From the NCBI RefSeq assembly GCF_902686445.1, contig NC_062214.1, positions 45,951,454 through 46,015,453 on the forward strand: 64,000 nucleotides of DNA, read 5' to 3'. Shown here piece by piece: positions 23,111-35,110 of the stretch; positions within the stretch are counted from its first letter, which is position 1, and each line of letters starts with the position of its first letter. Under the pieces are notes generated by a model. The model made no database searches. It was not told the DNA's origin and saw only the letters and a program-made list of their open reading frames with translations. This DNA is from Sciurus carolinensis. Its lineage: Eukaryota > Chordata > Mammalia > Rodentia > Sciuridae. Position numbers and translations under genes: made by a program.

Positions 23111-23144
23111 CCCTAACCCTAACTCTAACCCTAACACTAACCCC
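23111..23144 (-). repeat. Telomere-like G-rich tract in L1 3' UTR
   Basis: Plus strand CCCTAACCCTAACTCTAACC and further units; the position in the L1 3' UTR is equivalent to 43110-43149. Confidence 0.85.
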
Positions 23145-23166
23145 TCCCACCCCCCATTATGTGTCA

Positions 23167-23903
23167 TCATCCACTTAATAGCGATATCATTCGTCCTTTG
23201 GTTTTTTGAGATTGGCTTATCTCACTTAGCATGATATTCTCCAATTTCATCCATTTGCCTGCAAATGCCATAATTTTATCATTCTTTATGGCTGAGTAAT
23301 ATTCCATTGTATATATATACCACAGTTTCTTTATCCTTTCATCAATTGAAGGACATCTAGGTTGGTTCCACAATCTGGCTATTGTGAACTGAGCCAGAAC
23401 ATTGATGTGGCTGTATCTCTGTAATATGCTGATTTTAAGTCCTTTGGGTATAGGCCAAGGAGTGGGATAGCTGGGTCAAATGGTGATTCCATTCCAAGTT
23501 TTCTAAGGAATCTCCACACTGCTTTCCAGAGTGGCTGCACTAATTTGCAGCCCCACCAGCAATGTATGAGTGTACCTTTCTCCCCACATCCTCGCCAACA
23601 CCTGTTGTTGCTTGTATTCTTGATAATCGCCATTCTAATTGGGGTGAGATGGAATCTTAGGGTGGTTTTGATTTGCATTTCTCTTATTACTAGAGATGTT
23701 GAACATTTTTCCACATGTTTGTTGATTGCTTGTAGATCTTCTTCTGTGAAGTGTCTATTCATTTCCTTAGCCCATTTGTCGATTGGATTATTTGCATTCT
23801 TGGTGTAGAGTTTTTTGAGTTCTTTATAGATTCTGGAGATTAGTGCTCTATCTGAAGTATGATTGGCAAAGATTTTCTCCCACTCTGTAGGCTCTTTCTT
23901 CAC
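23167..23903 (-). pseudogene. L1 ORF2 C-terminal remnant
   Basis: The minus-strand translation has the L1 ORF2p C-terminal blocks: WEKIFANHTSDRALISRIYK, the cysteine-rich segment ([20 protein letters not shown]) and the terminal EYYSAIKN...LSEISQSQ. Endonuclease and reverse transcriptase domains are absent because the insertion is 5'-truncated. The two parts are in different frames. Confidence 0.88.
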
Positions 23904-24561
23904 ATTACTGATAGTTTCCTTTGCTGAGAGAAAGGTTTTTAGTTTGAATCTATCCCAGTTATTGATTCTTGTTTTTATTTCTTGTGCTATGGGAGTCCTG
24001 TTGAGAAATAACTTTTAAAAAATCATATTTATGATTATAAATCTCTTAATCTAATGGGTCAATCTCAGTCTTCCAGTGGATCTGTGTCCCCATATATGAT
24101 CCTCACAAGTATGTCTTGCCTCTCCCATTCTTTGAATCAGAAAGGCTCAGAAATGCTGGAGTTGAAGTCTATCCTCCAGGTCAGTTAAGTCTTCCATGAA
24201 ATGCTTTCTCCCAAAAAGTAGGCATTTATAGGGATATGCTCTGAATGTATTTCATGATGGTTGCTTTCCCTACCCATGACAAAGTCTTAAGAGACTTTCT
24301 ACTGCAAACTTCTGGGGTTCCTAAAAGTAAAGCCCATGAAAGGAACCCCAGTAACCAGAAGTTTCAGGAACCTATAGCAACTAGGAATTTCCCATTCTTA
24401 TACCAGTGCACCCTTGGTCCACTTATCCACTTAATTGCTACTACCATATTGTGGCTTTACCTTTTCTGCTTCAGGTTAGCAGATCCTGGATGTGAGTCTT
24501 TGAATTTGCTTCTCTCTCCAGATTGCAAGATGACAGATTTGTGTTCTTACTTCTCTAATGG

Positions 24562-25016
24562 TGTTATGGTTTGGATCTGTAATGTCCTCTGAAAAACTCA
24601 TGTGTTACACAATGCAGAAATGTTCAGAGGTGAAATGATTAGATTATGAGAGCTGTAACCTCAACAGTTATCCATTTGATTAATCCATTTGATTCATTAA
24701 TAATTTGAATGGACTGCTATAATTGTGGGCAGGTGGGGTGTGGCCAGAGGAAGTAGATCACTGAGGGCATAGCCTTGGGGAGTCCCTGGGCCCTCCCTCC
24801 CCTTCCCTCAGTTTTCTTTGCTTCCTGGCTACCATGAGCTGAGCAACTTTTCTCTGCCATATTTTTCCACCATAATGTTCAGCCTCACCTCAGATCCAGA
24901 ATGATGGAGTTGGCTGACCATGAACTGAACCTCTGAAATGGTAAGCCCAAAATAAACTGCCTCTAAGTTGTTCTTGTCAGGTGTTTGGTCACAGAGATGA
25001 AAAGTCAACTCACACA
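24562..25016 (+). mobile_element. MaLR-type solo LTR
   Basis: Begins TGTTATGGTTTGG and ends AAGTCAACTCACACA, with AATAAA near 24950. The flanks AATGG/AATGA fit a 5-base target duplication with one change. It shares its start and end with the LTRs at 39.7, 53.1 and 54.8 kb. Confidence 0.75.
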
Positions 25017-26515
25017 AATGAGTTTTAAAAAAGCCACTAACTTCAGTTTTTTCTTGTTCTTTCTTTTACTTACTTTCTATCTTGATCTGTCCCTCCCTCT
25101 TTCTCTCTCTCTTTCTCTTTCTCTTTCTCTGCTTATTATAAAGAGGGTATTAATGACTTCCAATTTTCTTTTTGGTGTTGGAGCTGAAGTATGCTGAACA
25201 TTTCATAGCCACTAAAAAACTGTTTATTAGATACTATAATTTTGTGTCTTTGTTTAAGGACTTATTTTTTATTGTTCTGGGAATTCCCAGATAAACTTGA
25301 AGGTATTTATATATTTAAAGTGACATAGAATTTTTTTCAAGTATTTTGGGAGTTATTATTATAGCAAGATTTGTTTATGGAATTAAAAGATATATTAGTG
25401 AAAATTATAGGTAGATAGATCTTAAGATTTTAATCCAATATAAAGAAACTTCTAGTAAAATTATTGAATGTGTTGGACTTATGGGTGGTACTTCATAAAT
25501 TTGAAAATCTCTTTTTAATTGTGGGTTGATTTGGGAATTCCACTAACATTTTCATGAACATATGTGGCATAATGTTCCCCTGGGTTGAGTATGTGAAAAC
25601 AGAAGCTAAATGACACCTCATGTATTTATGGTAAAGGATAGACTATCTTGGATGAGAAGTGGGATTGTATAACTTCTGATGTGGAGATTTTAATTCTCAG
25701 AAACAATGTGTTCTTTAAATCTCCCAAAGGAGAAAAAGTCCACCTCTATTCCAAATTTTTGTCTCATTAGAGTTCAAATCCACTTACCCAAATTAATGAT
25801 GATGGCCTTTGAGAAAGCTGATGTAGTCTCCTGAACTGCCACCAGGCTTGATCATGGAACTCCTACACAGCAGGAGATTGTGCCATGAATCTGAAGAAGA
25901 CTCGGGCAGCAGATGTGCATTTCACTGCAGTGCTGGTTCATGAGGACATTGCTCACAGTATGCCTGTGAGGCAAGGAAAGAGAATGTGCCCTGTGCACAA
26001 GCTTCTGTGTTGCTGGCTTTCCCTCGAAGGAGTTTTTGCTCAGTGAAGAGATAGCCCCAAGATGCCTTAGAATTGATTTTCATTCCTGAGAAACTGCCCT
26101 GTGCAGCAAACTTGCTAAGAATGCAGAGCGTGTGGGTGATATGGTTACTTTGTATTGCTTTTCCTCTAGAAGTTTTATTAATGATGAAAGAGGGAAGGAC
26201 TTGATTGGTTGTTTTACATATTATTATTTTATTTTGAAGAAATGTTTGTGTTCCCAAAGGTTAAGAAAGCATTTAAAAGTTGTTTTCAAGGGCTATGAAA
26301 TATCATTTTGAAATAATAATGGTTCTGAATTTTATATAATTCACAGTTTCTTAATTTTATATAATTTGGTGTTTTCTTTATTCTAATTCACTCAGGATAC
26401 ATTTATGAATAAAATTTTATGTTCCAGATATCACTTATATTGACTTCAATATGTTGATGGGTAGTAGCAGAGTTAATGGGTTTTATGTAAAGTGGTCCTT
26501 CCTTATCATTCACAA
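25017..26515. other. Unassigned intergenic DNA
   Basis: A CT-rich simple run at 25090-25130; otherwise no coding or transposon signal that I can name. Confidence 0.45.
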
Positions 26516-27190
26516 TTTTGAAAAAACTAAATTAAGGTATAGTTTAAATGTGTTATATAATTCATCCTTTTTAGTGTTCTTTTCTATGAATTTTGATAAA
26601 TGTACAGTCATATAACCACAATAAAGATACAGCTGGGTGTGGTGCCTTACCCCTGTAATTTCAGCATCAGGAGACTGAGGCAGGAAGATTACAAGACCAG
26701 CCTCAGCAATTTAACTGAGCTCTGAACAACTTAGATTCTGTCTCAAAATAAAAAATTAAAAGAGCTTGGGGATGTAATTCTGTGCAAAGTACCCCTAGGT
26801 TCAATCCCCAGTACCAATTAATATTTATTAATGTTAATTAATGTTTATTAATTATTTTTTAAAAAGATACAGAACCCCCAAATTTCACCTGTGTCCTTTT
26901 TTCTATATTTTGCTTTTATGTCTGTGATGCATTCATAATCAATTTTTGTAGGGTGTGAGGAAAGTATGAATCTGTTTTCTTTTCTTTCTCTGCCTCCTAC
27001 CATCCCTGGTTCCCCCATTTTGCAAATGTATGTCTAATTTGAGAGCCATTTGTTGAATTGCATTCTTGTCTTGTTGAAAATCAATTAACCAGATATGTGT
27101 AAATCTAAAATTTTTGAGCTCTCTCTTTTATTTCATTGATCTACATGTCTGTAAATCTCACAAATTTTAAATTCATTAGTGTGGTTAAGA
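26516..27190 (-). mobile_element. Old L1 fragment split by a SINE
   Basis: Antisense L1 3'-end phrases (TTAAGGTATAGTTTAAATG) before the SINE, and ORF2-like antisense phrases (GAGAGCCATTTGTTGAATTG, TTTCATTGATCTACATGTCT) after it. Strongly diverged. Confidence 0.6.
26633..26862 (+). mobile_element. B1-ID composite SINE with TSD
   Basis: Starts GCTGGGTGTGGTGCCTTACC, followed by the ID half (AGCTTGGGGATGTAATTC..., GGTTCAATCCCCAGTACC). The tail has decayed to AT-rich sequence. The duplication AAAGATACAG flanks it at 26623-26632 and 26863-26872. Confidence 0.88.
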
Positions 27191-28884
27191 CCTAACACTG
27201 TCATCAGTATTTCACTATTTACTTAATCTATAACGTGTCAAAAAATTACAAAACAAAGCTTTCTCCATACATGTTTTTGACTTATGAAAATGCATTAGGT
27301 AACTGTAACTCATTGACATTTATATCTCAGAGCTAAAATACAGTGATTACATTTGGATCAACACTTTCATTACTTACATCCTGAAGCTAATTATGTTGCC
27401 AGCATAATGAAATGAAAATATTAACTTATCTGTATTTGTCATGTGATAATACGTCAGATATCACAATGAAACCATTTATGCCATCCTTGTCAGTTGCCTC
27501 TGGTCCCATAATTACTTTCTAGTTTATAAAAAATCAGCTTAAATATTAAAAATATTCAAGAATAAAATATTGAAAAAGCAGAGATGTTTCTTTTCCTAAA
27601 CTCCTAGTAAATCCCTTTGTTTTTATCTAATATCATTTTGTCTGTCCTGAGTTTAAGTTGTATGGTATACCTTAAGATTGGGGGAACCCAGCTTCTTCCT
27701 TGCCTACATCCAAAGAGGATTTCTTTGTGTATGTATTTTTTTTTTATTTTTGTTTTTTTTGGACAAGAGCTATATTCTACCAGGTATGTGGTTTCTAAAG
27801 TATTCCTTCTCCCAGCCTATACTTAACTTTAAATACATTTTGTCTCTGTGTGAGGGAACTTGGGAGGGCGCATCTATCACTAAATACCATTGCTTCTCCC
27901 TATACTAGTGCTTGGGTTCTAGATTAGTCACTCCTGGGCATTACCAGGGCCATGGAAAGGAGAGGAATGAGAGGGGAAGTTTTTACCTTGATCAGGGGAA
28001 CCCTGACCTTGTCCATTGTATACTCCAGCAATTCTTATTCTCAAACTACCATTGGGTGGCTTTCTATAGTTTTAGCAACTTTCATTTCTGCCTTGACACT
28101 GGATGAACATGATCATTCACAGACTCCAGCTGCCTCCTATTCTTTATACCATGCACGTAGTCATGCACCTGATTCCAGAAATGTTGGATGTGGTCTCGTC
28201 AATAGGGATGTTCAATGCATCTGCTAAAGGTTACGTGCATTTGCCTCCATTATACTGTGGTGTTTCCTGCTTATCAAATGTCTGGCCCCCTCTCCTCCAG
28301 TTGACAGCTTGTGAGGTGTGCCTCTGAAGGGGCTTTATCTCAGTACTCTTTGACATCTCCCAGGAGGCAAGTCATTACAGTTTCCTTGATGTCATTTCCC
28401 TCCTTCCCCAACAAATGTGTAATCTTTCTTATCATCCCCTCTACTTAGGTTAGAGAATAAGTTATCACACCAAACTTGGGGATTTACAGGGTTTGTCAGA
28501 ACTTTGTAACACCCCACTTTCCCATCCCACCTCAATGTTACAACAGATCTTTTTATCCCTCTTTTCTTGAGGGAAAGGCAGGAATAAATAAGTAGGTGGT
28601 GCTAAATAAAATGTATCTAACACTCCTGATTCAGCTACTCACTCTCATTGTGCTTATGGTATCTTTTTTACCGGGACTCCTGCAATTGGAGGCTATCTCC
28701 TTGTCCCCTTAAAGATTCCAACCCTTGCAGGAGAAGCCAATAGGGCCAGAAACTGCTGGCCCCATCACTCAGTCTTGCTTTCCACCTCTCATTTTTCTAG
28801 GAGGCACCTGGGCAAACAATTCCAGGGAATTTAACCATGCCTTCTCTCATCCTCTTTCCTAAGACATGACTTTCAGAATTAGCC
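27191..28884. other. Unassigned intergenic DNA
   Basis: The 27610-28870 part is less AT-rich and may be an eroded retroelement interior, but I recognise no protein motif on either strand. No gene is supported. Confidence 0.35.
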
Positions 28885-29480
28885 ATTTAAATAATGAGGT
28901 TCCCAAGTCTTACAGATTGTTCCATGTATCTCTCTATTTAAAAAAAATGCATGGAACAATATTACACAGACTTTTTTTTTTTAAGTGTACTCCTATGTTG
29001 ATGGCATTTTCCATGTTCTCAGCTACATGGAAGTCCATCACATAACCATAGCATGGTTCACTTCACCAGACTCTTATTGACTAATGCTCTTATTAATGCA
29101 GTATTTAGATATTGTGAACAACAGTCCCATGGAAGTCTCTTGTATGTATATCTTTGTAAACCTGAACAATAATTTCCTTAGAAGTGAAATTGATGGTTTC
29201 TATTTTGATATACACTATCCTTTTAGAAAGTAGCACCATTTATTTTCCCACCAACAGTATATAAGTGTCACCTATTCTCTATGCCTTTGTCAGCACTGAC
29301 CTTTAACCTTCTTTTTTAAGCATCTCAGACTATATCCATACCAGTAGAAATATGGTATTTTATTCTATCGTTTTGCATCTCTTTGATTATTCATGTGGTG
29401 GTTCATCATTTCCATATACTTAATAGTCATTTGTATTTTTATGTGAATTTCCTGTTCTTGTCTTTTTCATTACTCTAGTT
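28885..29480 (-). mobile_element. Old L1 3' fragment
   Basis: Antisense L1M-type phrases: TTAGATATTGTGAACAACAG, TTCCTTAGAAGTGAAATTGA, TTCCCACCAACAGTATATAAG. Diverged. Confidence 0.6.
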
Positions 29481-30189
29481 TTCATATTTTCTGTATTGCT
29501 TTGTAACACATCTTTATATAACAGTTAACTCTTTGTATTGAATAAATAATGCACATGTTTCACTCAGCTTATTTGCCTTTAAGTTGTTATTCTTTCTTGC
29601 CAAATGAACTCTAAAATTTTTATGTAGTAATTTTTATTTGTAGCTTCTGGGTTTTCACCCTTACCCCACTCAAATCTTATAAAAACATTTAAGTGTATTT
29701 AGTGCTTCTAATGATTTTTTAAAAAACCTTCTAACCACAGAGACTCTTTCTTGTTATGAGGTTGAACATTGTAGGACAATTTTCCATGCAGAATGGTGTA
29801 ATGGAGAAGGGTAATATGAAGACACTTATTTTCTTTCCCCTCCACCACACTCTCTCTAAAAACACTTCTTGACAAGTCTGATGACATAGAATCTTATGGA
29901 CACCATAGAAATTGCTTAGAGCTAAGAGCCCAATTTCATGACATTTGTGTTGTCTACACAGTTGCACCCCAATTTTTCATAAGTGAGGGGTGGATTCTCT
30001 GGTTATTAAGTTGAATAAATATTTTGTTTCCAGCTTTAACCAAATCTGCACTAGTGTTATAAATTGTAAACCACTAACCAGTTGGCCGAGATGTTTCTGT
30101 GTCTGGGGAAAGAATCCTGGCTAAGCAATACTATGAATTATTTTTGTAATCACTCTGAGGAAGAGTGGACATCCCCTCAAAATTGGTTT
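29481..30189. other. Unassigned intergenic DNA
   Basis: AT-rich; no coding or transposon signal recognised. Confidence 0.4.
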
Positions 30190-30731
30190 TGGATGTTGAT
30201 ATTATTGATACCACACACATCAAGATGCAATGAAAAGCTTTATTACACATTACATATATGAAAGAGGTCTCTGGGAAAAGTAAGGCAGGTATCCCTGGTA
30301 AGTCTGAAATGGCTCCAGAGAGTCAGAAAAGGAGAATGTCTAGGGGTTTGGTGCTGGAGCTGGGAGGAGGGTCCCTGTGTGCAGGCAAGGACTTGCAAGG
30401 TTGGAATCTTCCCCTTGTATCAAAGAAGGGAGCCTCCAGGCCTCTCGTCAGCTGGCCCAGATGTGGGGCACCAGAACAGAGGGAGGGGGAGGCTCAAATG
30501 CAGGTAGCAATCAAACATTAAAAAAGACTACTTCCAATTTTACCAGTCACCGAGTGATGATGTTCACGTGTCCTAAGACTTATGCCAAAAGGTGGGAGTC
30601 CAGGTATATGGAACAGCCCCACTCCCCCACTAATAGAGACAACCAAACACCTTTTAAACATAAAAATATTTGTGTTAGAAACTCTAAATAATTGTGATGT
30701 GAGTGGTATTCGCCACGCCTAACCTGAGGCA
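30190..30731 (-). mobile_element. Putative solo LTR
   Basis: On the minus strand a 5' edge near TGCCTCAGGTTAGGCGTGG leads through GC-richer sequence to AATAAAGCTTTTCATTGCATC followed by TTGATGTGTGTGGT. That is a strong poly(A) signal with a GT-rich downstream element near the 3' edge, the layout of a retroviral LTR. Ends and target duplication are not certain, and the family is not recognised. Confidence 0.4.
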
Positions 30732-31475
30732 GCTGGATAGCTCAAACATTTATGTTGAGACAGATTTTAAATGACTCAGCCACATGAATGTACAAATGAC
30801 CTTACACTCCTCTAATGATAATGTCTTGGTCTTCTGAGATTTTCCATTACTTGGTGATTTAGTTACTAATATTCTATGAGTCAGATGTCAGCAATGCATT
30901 TATTTCTAGAATACTGAGTATCAAAGCTTGGGTAAACTGTGGCTATTTTCCTTTGTGGAAATTCTATTCGTTGATATGTGATTTTCTCATTTCCTCCTGA
31001 AATCACTCCATCATTGTCAGTAATTTCATTCTCTCTCTTTAGGCAGCAGTTACTGCCCTTGACTGCTTGCTTTTTAGATTTTCTGTCTTTCTTGGTAACC
31101 ACTTTCAACAGTACAAACTGACACAGTAGAGAATAGTCTGCTTTTGTTGAGAGTATAAGTGGCCATTTGATTTCAGTGGGTTTTTTGATTTAAAAAATAC
31201 ATATATATCTATATCTTTGTGAACATATTTAGTTTTGAGATAAATTGGGCTTCATGTTCAATACTAATTTTCAAAGCCTGAATGATTGGTTCAAAGAACC
31301 AAAGAATCAAATGTTACTCATATTTCACCATTTAGTGTTATGCTATGTGATTAATTTTTTGCATTCTTTAAAGATGTCGTATATCAGGCTCTTGGTCATA
31401 AATTCCATTTTTAGTTATTTGTTTTTGAAGAGTGAATAGTCTGTCCTTTTGTTTTAATACTGCTAATTTTTATTG
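30732..31475. other. Unassigned intergenic DNA
   Basis: No feature recognised. Confidence 0.4.
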
Positions 31476-31479
31476 TTTT

Positions 31480-31606
31480 ATATTTATTTTGGGATGGGGG
31501 CCTCACTATATTGCCCAGGCTGGTCTTGAATTGGTGGACTTAAGTGATCCCCCCACCTCAGCCTTATGAGTAACTGGGATTACAAGTGGGTACCACTACA
31601 CCTGAC
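31480..31606 (-). mobile_element. 7SL-derived (B1/Alu-like monomer) SINE
   Basis: The minus strand reads CAGGTGTAGTGGTACCCACT, TAATCCCAGTTACTC, GACCAGCCTGGGCAATATAG and then an A-rich tail. It lacks an ID half, so it appears to be an older monomer. Confidence 0.75.
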
Positions 31607-32369
31607 TGTACTACATTTTTTAAAATACTTTAACCTGTGCTTTCTACTTTGATTTTTATTATATATAAAAATAACTTTTCTTTTTCAAGGTATTACTCAC
31701 TCAAGCATCTTTTGCCACCGTCATTCTTTTTATTCCATTTCTTTGCTTGTCAGAATTCCAAATAAGAGATTTTTGTTAATTAATTTCACACTTAAATCAA
31801 GTTCATAGAGTTGAGATATTTCTTTGATAGACATATTGTTAAAAAAAAACAATATACAAACCTGAAAAATTAAAAAGAAATCTGTAATAACTCAATTCAG
31901 CATTCCTGGAAACATTGGACAAATTTTCACTTTAAATATAGGCAATAATCCTCTAATCATAAGAGTGATATTGGCTCACTGTACTTAAAACTAGAATTCA
32001 GTAGTAGAATGCAAAGTAGTTTGCTAATAGCATCTACATGTGTTAGATTTGCTTATTAAATCAAATGGAATTAAATCAGTAACCTCTGAACTCAGAAAAT
32101 TTTCTAAATTCTCTACAATCCTGTGAAAACTTGCACTATAATATGACTGATGTCATCATTATAATCTTGTATCAAAATTACATTCAACATACCTGCACAT
32201 TGATTATTGAAAGAGAACAGTGTCTTGTTCTTTATGAAAATAAATATAATACTAATATAATTCTCTGAAAGTGTAATCATGATGTTATTACACATAGGTT
32301 CCAAAAAGAGGTATCAAAAATGTTAAACCTTAATCACCCTTTTGCCATAGTGGCAGTGCATCAGTCTTA
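31607..32369. other. Unassigned intergenic DNA
   Basis: No coding or transposon signal recognised. Confidence 0.4.
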
Positions 32370-32383
32370 TAAAATGTTAAACT

Positions 32384-32810
32384 ATTTTTATTGTTTGTTT
32401 TATTAGTTATACATGACAGCAGAATGCATTTTGATTCATTGTACACAAGTGGAGTACAACTTTTTATTTTTCAGGTTGTACACAATGTAGAGTCATACTA
32501 TTTGTGTAATCATACGTGTACATAGGGTAATAATGTTTATCTCATTCCACCATCTTTCCTCCCCCTCAACTCCTCCCTTCCCTTCATTTCCCACTACACA
32601 ATCCAACATTCCTCCATTCTCCCCTTTCCTCCCCTCCCCATTATGTATCAATATCCACTTATCAGAGAAAACATTTGGCCTTTGGTCTTTTGGAATTGGC
32701 TTATTTCACTTAGCATTATATTCTCCATCCATTTACCTGCAAATGCCATAATTTTATTCTTCTTTATGGCTAATATTCCATTGGGTATATATGCCACAGT
32801 TTCTTTTTCC
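32384..32810 (-). mobile_element. Short 5'-truncated L1 with 14-bp TSD
   Basis: An antisense L1 3' UTR and the very end of ORF2 (TTTCACTTAGCATTATATTCTC). A perfect duplication TAAAATGTTAAACT at 32370-32383 and 32811-32824 defines the insertion exactly. Its 3' UTR lacks the telomere-like tract seen in the younger copies. Confidence 0.9.
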
Positions 32811-33422
32811 TAAAATGTTAAACTTCAATGTAATGTGATGATGCTCCAGTGTTGCTATTTAATATTTTAATTTATGCCTAAATTCATAAGGTAGTATGAC
32901 AACACCAAATATTGCTTCATTTGCCATTAGAATGCTCCTCTTATCCATTAAGAGGGCTCAGTAAATCATGGTGACATTTCATGTGGCTGCTATATTATTG
33001 AGTACATATTTCTTCTGGTCAGTGAATCAGATTTCAGCATGTGATTGCATGGTACTTTAAGGTATTTGGAAAGACTGGAATCAATAGTAGAATGATTTTT
33101 CTACTTGTAGAATTTGTACTAAAGATTCTGAAACTCCATGATGAATAATTTTATGTGTCAACTTAGTTAGACTATGGTGCCAAGTTGGTCAAACACCAAC
33201 CTAGGTGTTGCTGTGTAGGTTTTGTTTAGATGCAATTAATATTGAAAAAGTAAAAGTTGAGTTAAGCATGTTACCCTGTATAATGTGGGTGGGTGTCATT
33301 TAATCAGTTGAAAGCCTTGAGGGTAAAGAATTATATCTCCAGGGGAAGGAATTCTGCCTCCAGCTGCTCTGCAGATTTCAGACTTTCCAACTCTCAGAGT
33401 CATGTGAGCCCACCACAATATA

Positions 33423-33859
33423 TAGTCAGCCCTCCAAATCCATGATTCCATATCTATAGGTTTAACCAATCATGAATTGAAAATATTAAAATTTCATCTG
33501 TATAGAACATATAAATACTTTTTCATATCATTGTTCCCTAAACAATACAGTATAACTATTTACATAAGTATTTACATTGTATTAGGATAAAAGTGATCTA
33601 GAGATGATTTAAATACATGGGAAGGGGGCTGTGAGTGTAGCTCAGGGCCCTATCATGTGCACGGCCCTGCTCCAGCACTGCAAACAAACACAACAATTAA
33701 AAAAAGCAACAACAACAACAGAAAAAGTAGAGTATATGGGAGGATGTACTTAGGCTATAGGCTAATGCTGTGTCACTTTTTACAAGGGACTTGAGCATGG
33801 AGAGGCAGATTTTAGTACCACAGAACCAGTATACCATAGATACCAAGGGATGACTGTAT
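33423..33859 (+). mobile_element. MER2-like Tigger DNA transposon (MITE)
   Basis: The left end TAGTCAGCCCTCC and right end AGGGATGACTGTA are imperfect inverted repeats with flanking TA. The interior (TTCCCTAAACAATACAGTAT, ACATTGTATTAGG, GGGAGGATGTACTTAGGC, GGGACTTGAGCATGG) matches the non-autonomous MER2 type. An ID SINE is inserted in its middle. Confidence 0.75.
33627..33720 (+). mobile_element. ID SINE inside MER2
   Basis: GGCTGTGAGTGTAGCTCAGG, a degraded central part, CTCCAGCACTGC and an A-rich tail with CAA repeats. Confidence 0.7.
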
Positions 33860-33924
33860 ACAGGTATCTCTTTTTGGTTTTGTTTCTCTAGTGAATCCTG
33901 ACTAATACAACTGTCAATTTAAAA

Positions 33925-34262
33925 TAAGCCAATTCCGAAAAACCAAAGGTCAAACGTTCTCTCTGATATGTGGATGCTAATACACAACAAGTGGGAGAGG
34001 GGAAGAATAGAAGTCCAGTGGATTAGACAAGGGGAATGAAGGGAAGGGAGCAGGGTTAGGAAAAGGAAAGGCAGTGGAATGAATCAGTCATGTTTCCTGG
34101 GTTCATATATGAATATACCATAGTGAATCTCCACATCAGGTACCTCCATAAGAATGGGATCCTAATTAGAATAAGATATACTCCTTGTATATATAATATG
34201 TCAGATATACTCTACTATCATGTATATCTAAAACAAACAAAAAATAAACTTTAAAACAAGAA
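33925..34262 (+). mobile_element. L1 3' end, sense orientation
   Basis: The end of ORF2 (CCAAAGGTCAAACGTTCTCT, GATATGTGGATGCTAATACA), a purine-rich 3' UTR tract (GTGGGAGAGGGGAAGAATAG) and an A-rich end. It is heavily 5'-truncated. Confidence 0.8.
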
Positions 34263-35110
34263 AGTAAAAATGAATATTCTAAAACATAGGCTCCAACCCT
34301 GATGGGCATAGTGTCACAATGGTTTTCATCTAAAATTGACTCAGCTTTTCATTTTAGTCTACAGGATATTTTAGAAATTGGTTACTTTTAGTTCTGTTTC
34401 TTCCTGAACAGTTGTTTGTGTTTGGGGACCTACTGGATGTATGTTCTCACTGAAGTTGAATGGTGGTTTTGTGTGTCTGTGTGTGGGTGTGTATGTGTGA
34501 TGATAAACCATAAAAGAATTATGGTACTAATTTCCTGTATGAAAAGATAGATATGACTCCATTGTGGGCCTTCTCCTTGCTTTGAACACCTTGTTTCATA
34601 TGTCCCTTAAATGTTCCTATTATACTAGAGCTGAGATACAGGGCACATTTTACTCTTTATGCCTTCTTTCCTCACCCTTTCCCTCCAGCCATTAATTTTC
34701 AAGGTAAAATCCAGTTAATCTATAAAAGGAAAGAAGTCACAGAAGGGTTACATGGTCCGAAGTTTGTGTGTGGAAGTGAGAAGAGGTAATTGTGGTCTCT
34801 TTGGGGATGGCACTTATGGTAGATTGCAGGTCTAATAGGCTCAAGAGCACCAGTCAACCTATGCAGTATCCTCCTGTCATTCCCATTTGTCATCACCTAA
34901 TTGCCAATTGGTGGAACAGCATAGGAACCCTTAAAACTGGTGACTTCAGGTGATCTTTCCTTAGGGTTTTAGCCATTCAGTTGCAGATGCTGTTAACATT
35001 TATCAAGCATCTGGTATGTGTCAGGCTTGTGTTAGCAACTTGTGGTGTTCAATAAAATCCAGTTTTTATCCCCAGAGAGAATAATGTTCCAGTTTATAGC
35101 ATAGCATGTC
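34263..35110. other. Unassigned intergenic DNA
   Basis: A short TG-rich run at 34470-34500; nothing else recognised. Confidence 0.4.

Larger units (their letters stand above)
22888..24008 (-). mobile_element. 5'-truncated L1 (younger subfamily)
   Basis: The antisense L1 3' end starts at a T-run and GTAAACAACTGGGATAC, shared with the large L1 at 42.9 kb. The 3' UTR (to about 23166) carries a telomere-like tract at 23111-23144. The ORF2 C-terminus follows on the minus strand, with its stop at 23167 and frames 23167-23373 and 23379-23903. A frameshift or stop separates them, so it is dead. Truncation is near 24008. Confidence 0.88.
33138..33909 (+). mobile_element. Old LTR-like repeat hosting two nested insertions
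   Basis: Left part GATGAATAATTTTATGTGTC to GTGAGCCCACCACAATATA, right part TTTTGTTTCTCTAGTGAATC to CTAATACAA. I recognise it as a common old mammalian interspersed repeat but cannot assign the family. It is split by the MER2-like element. Confidence 0.5.

Noticed and set aside
23111..23144. Interstitial telomere repeat from chromosome fusion
   Set aside because: It lies within an L1 3' UTR and recurs at the equivalent place in another L1, so it travelled with L1.
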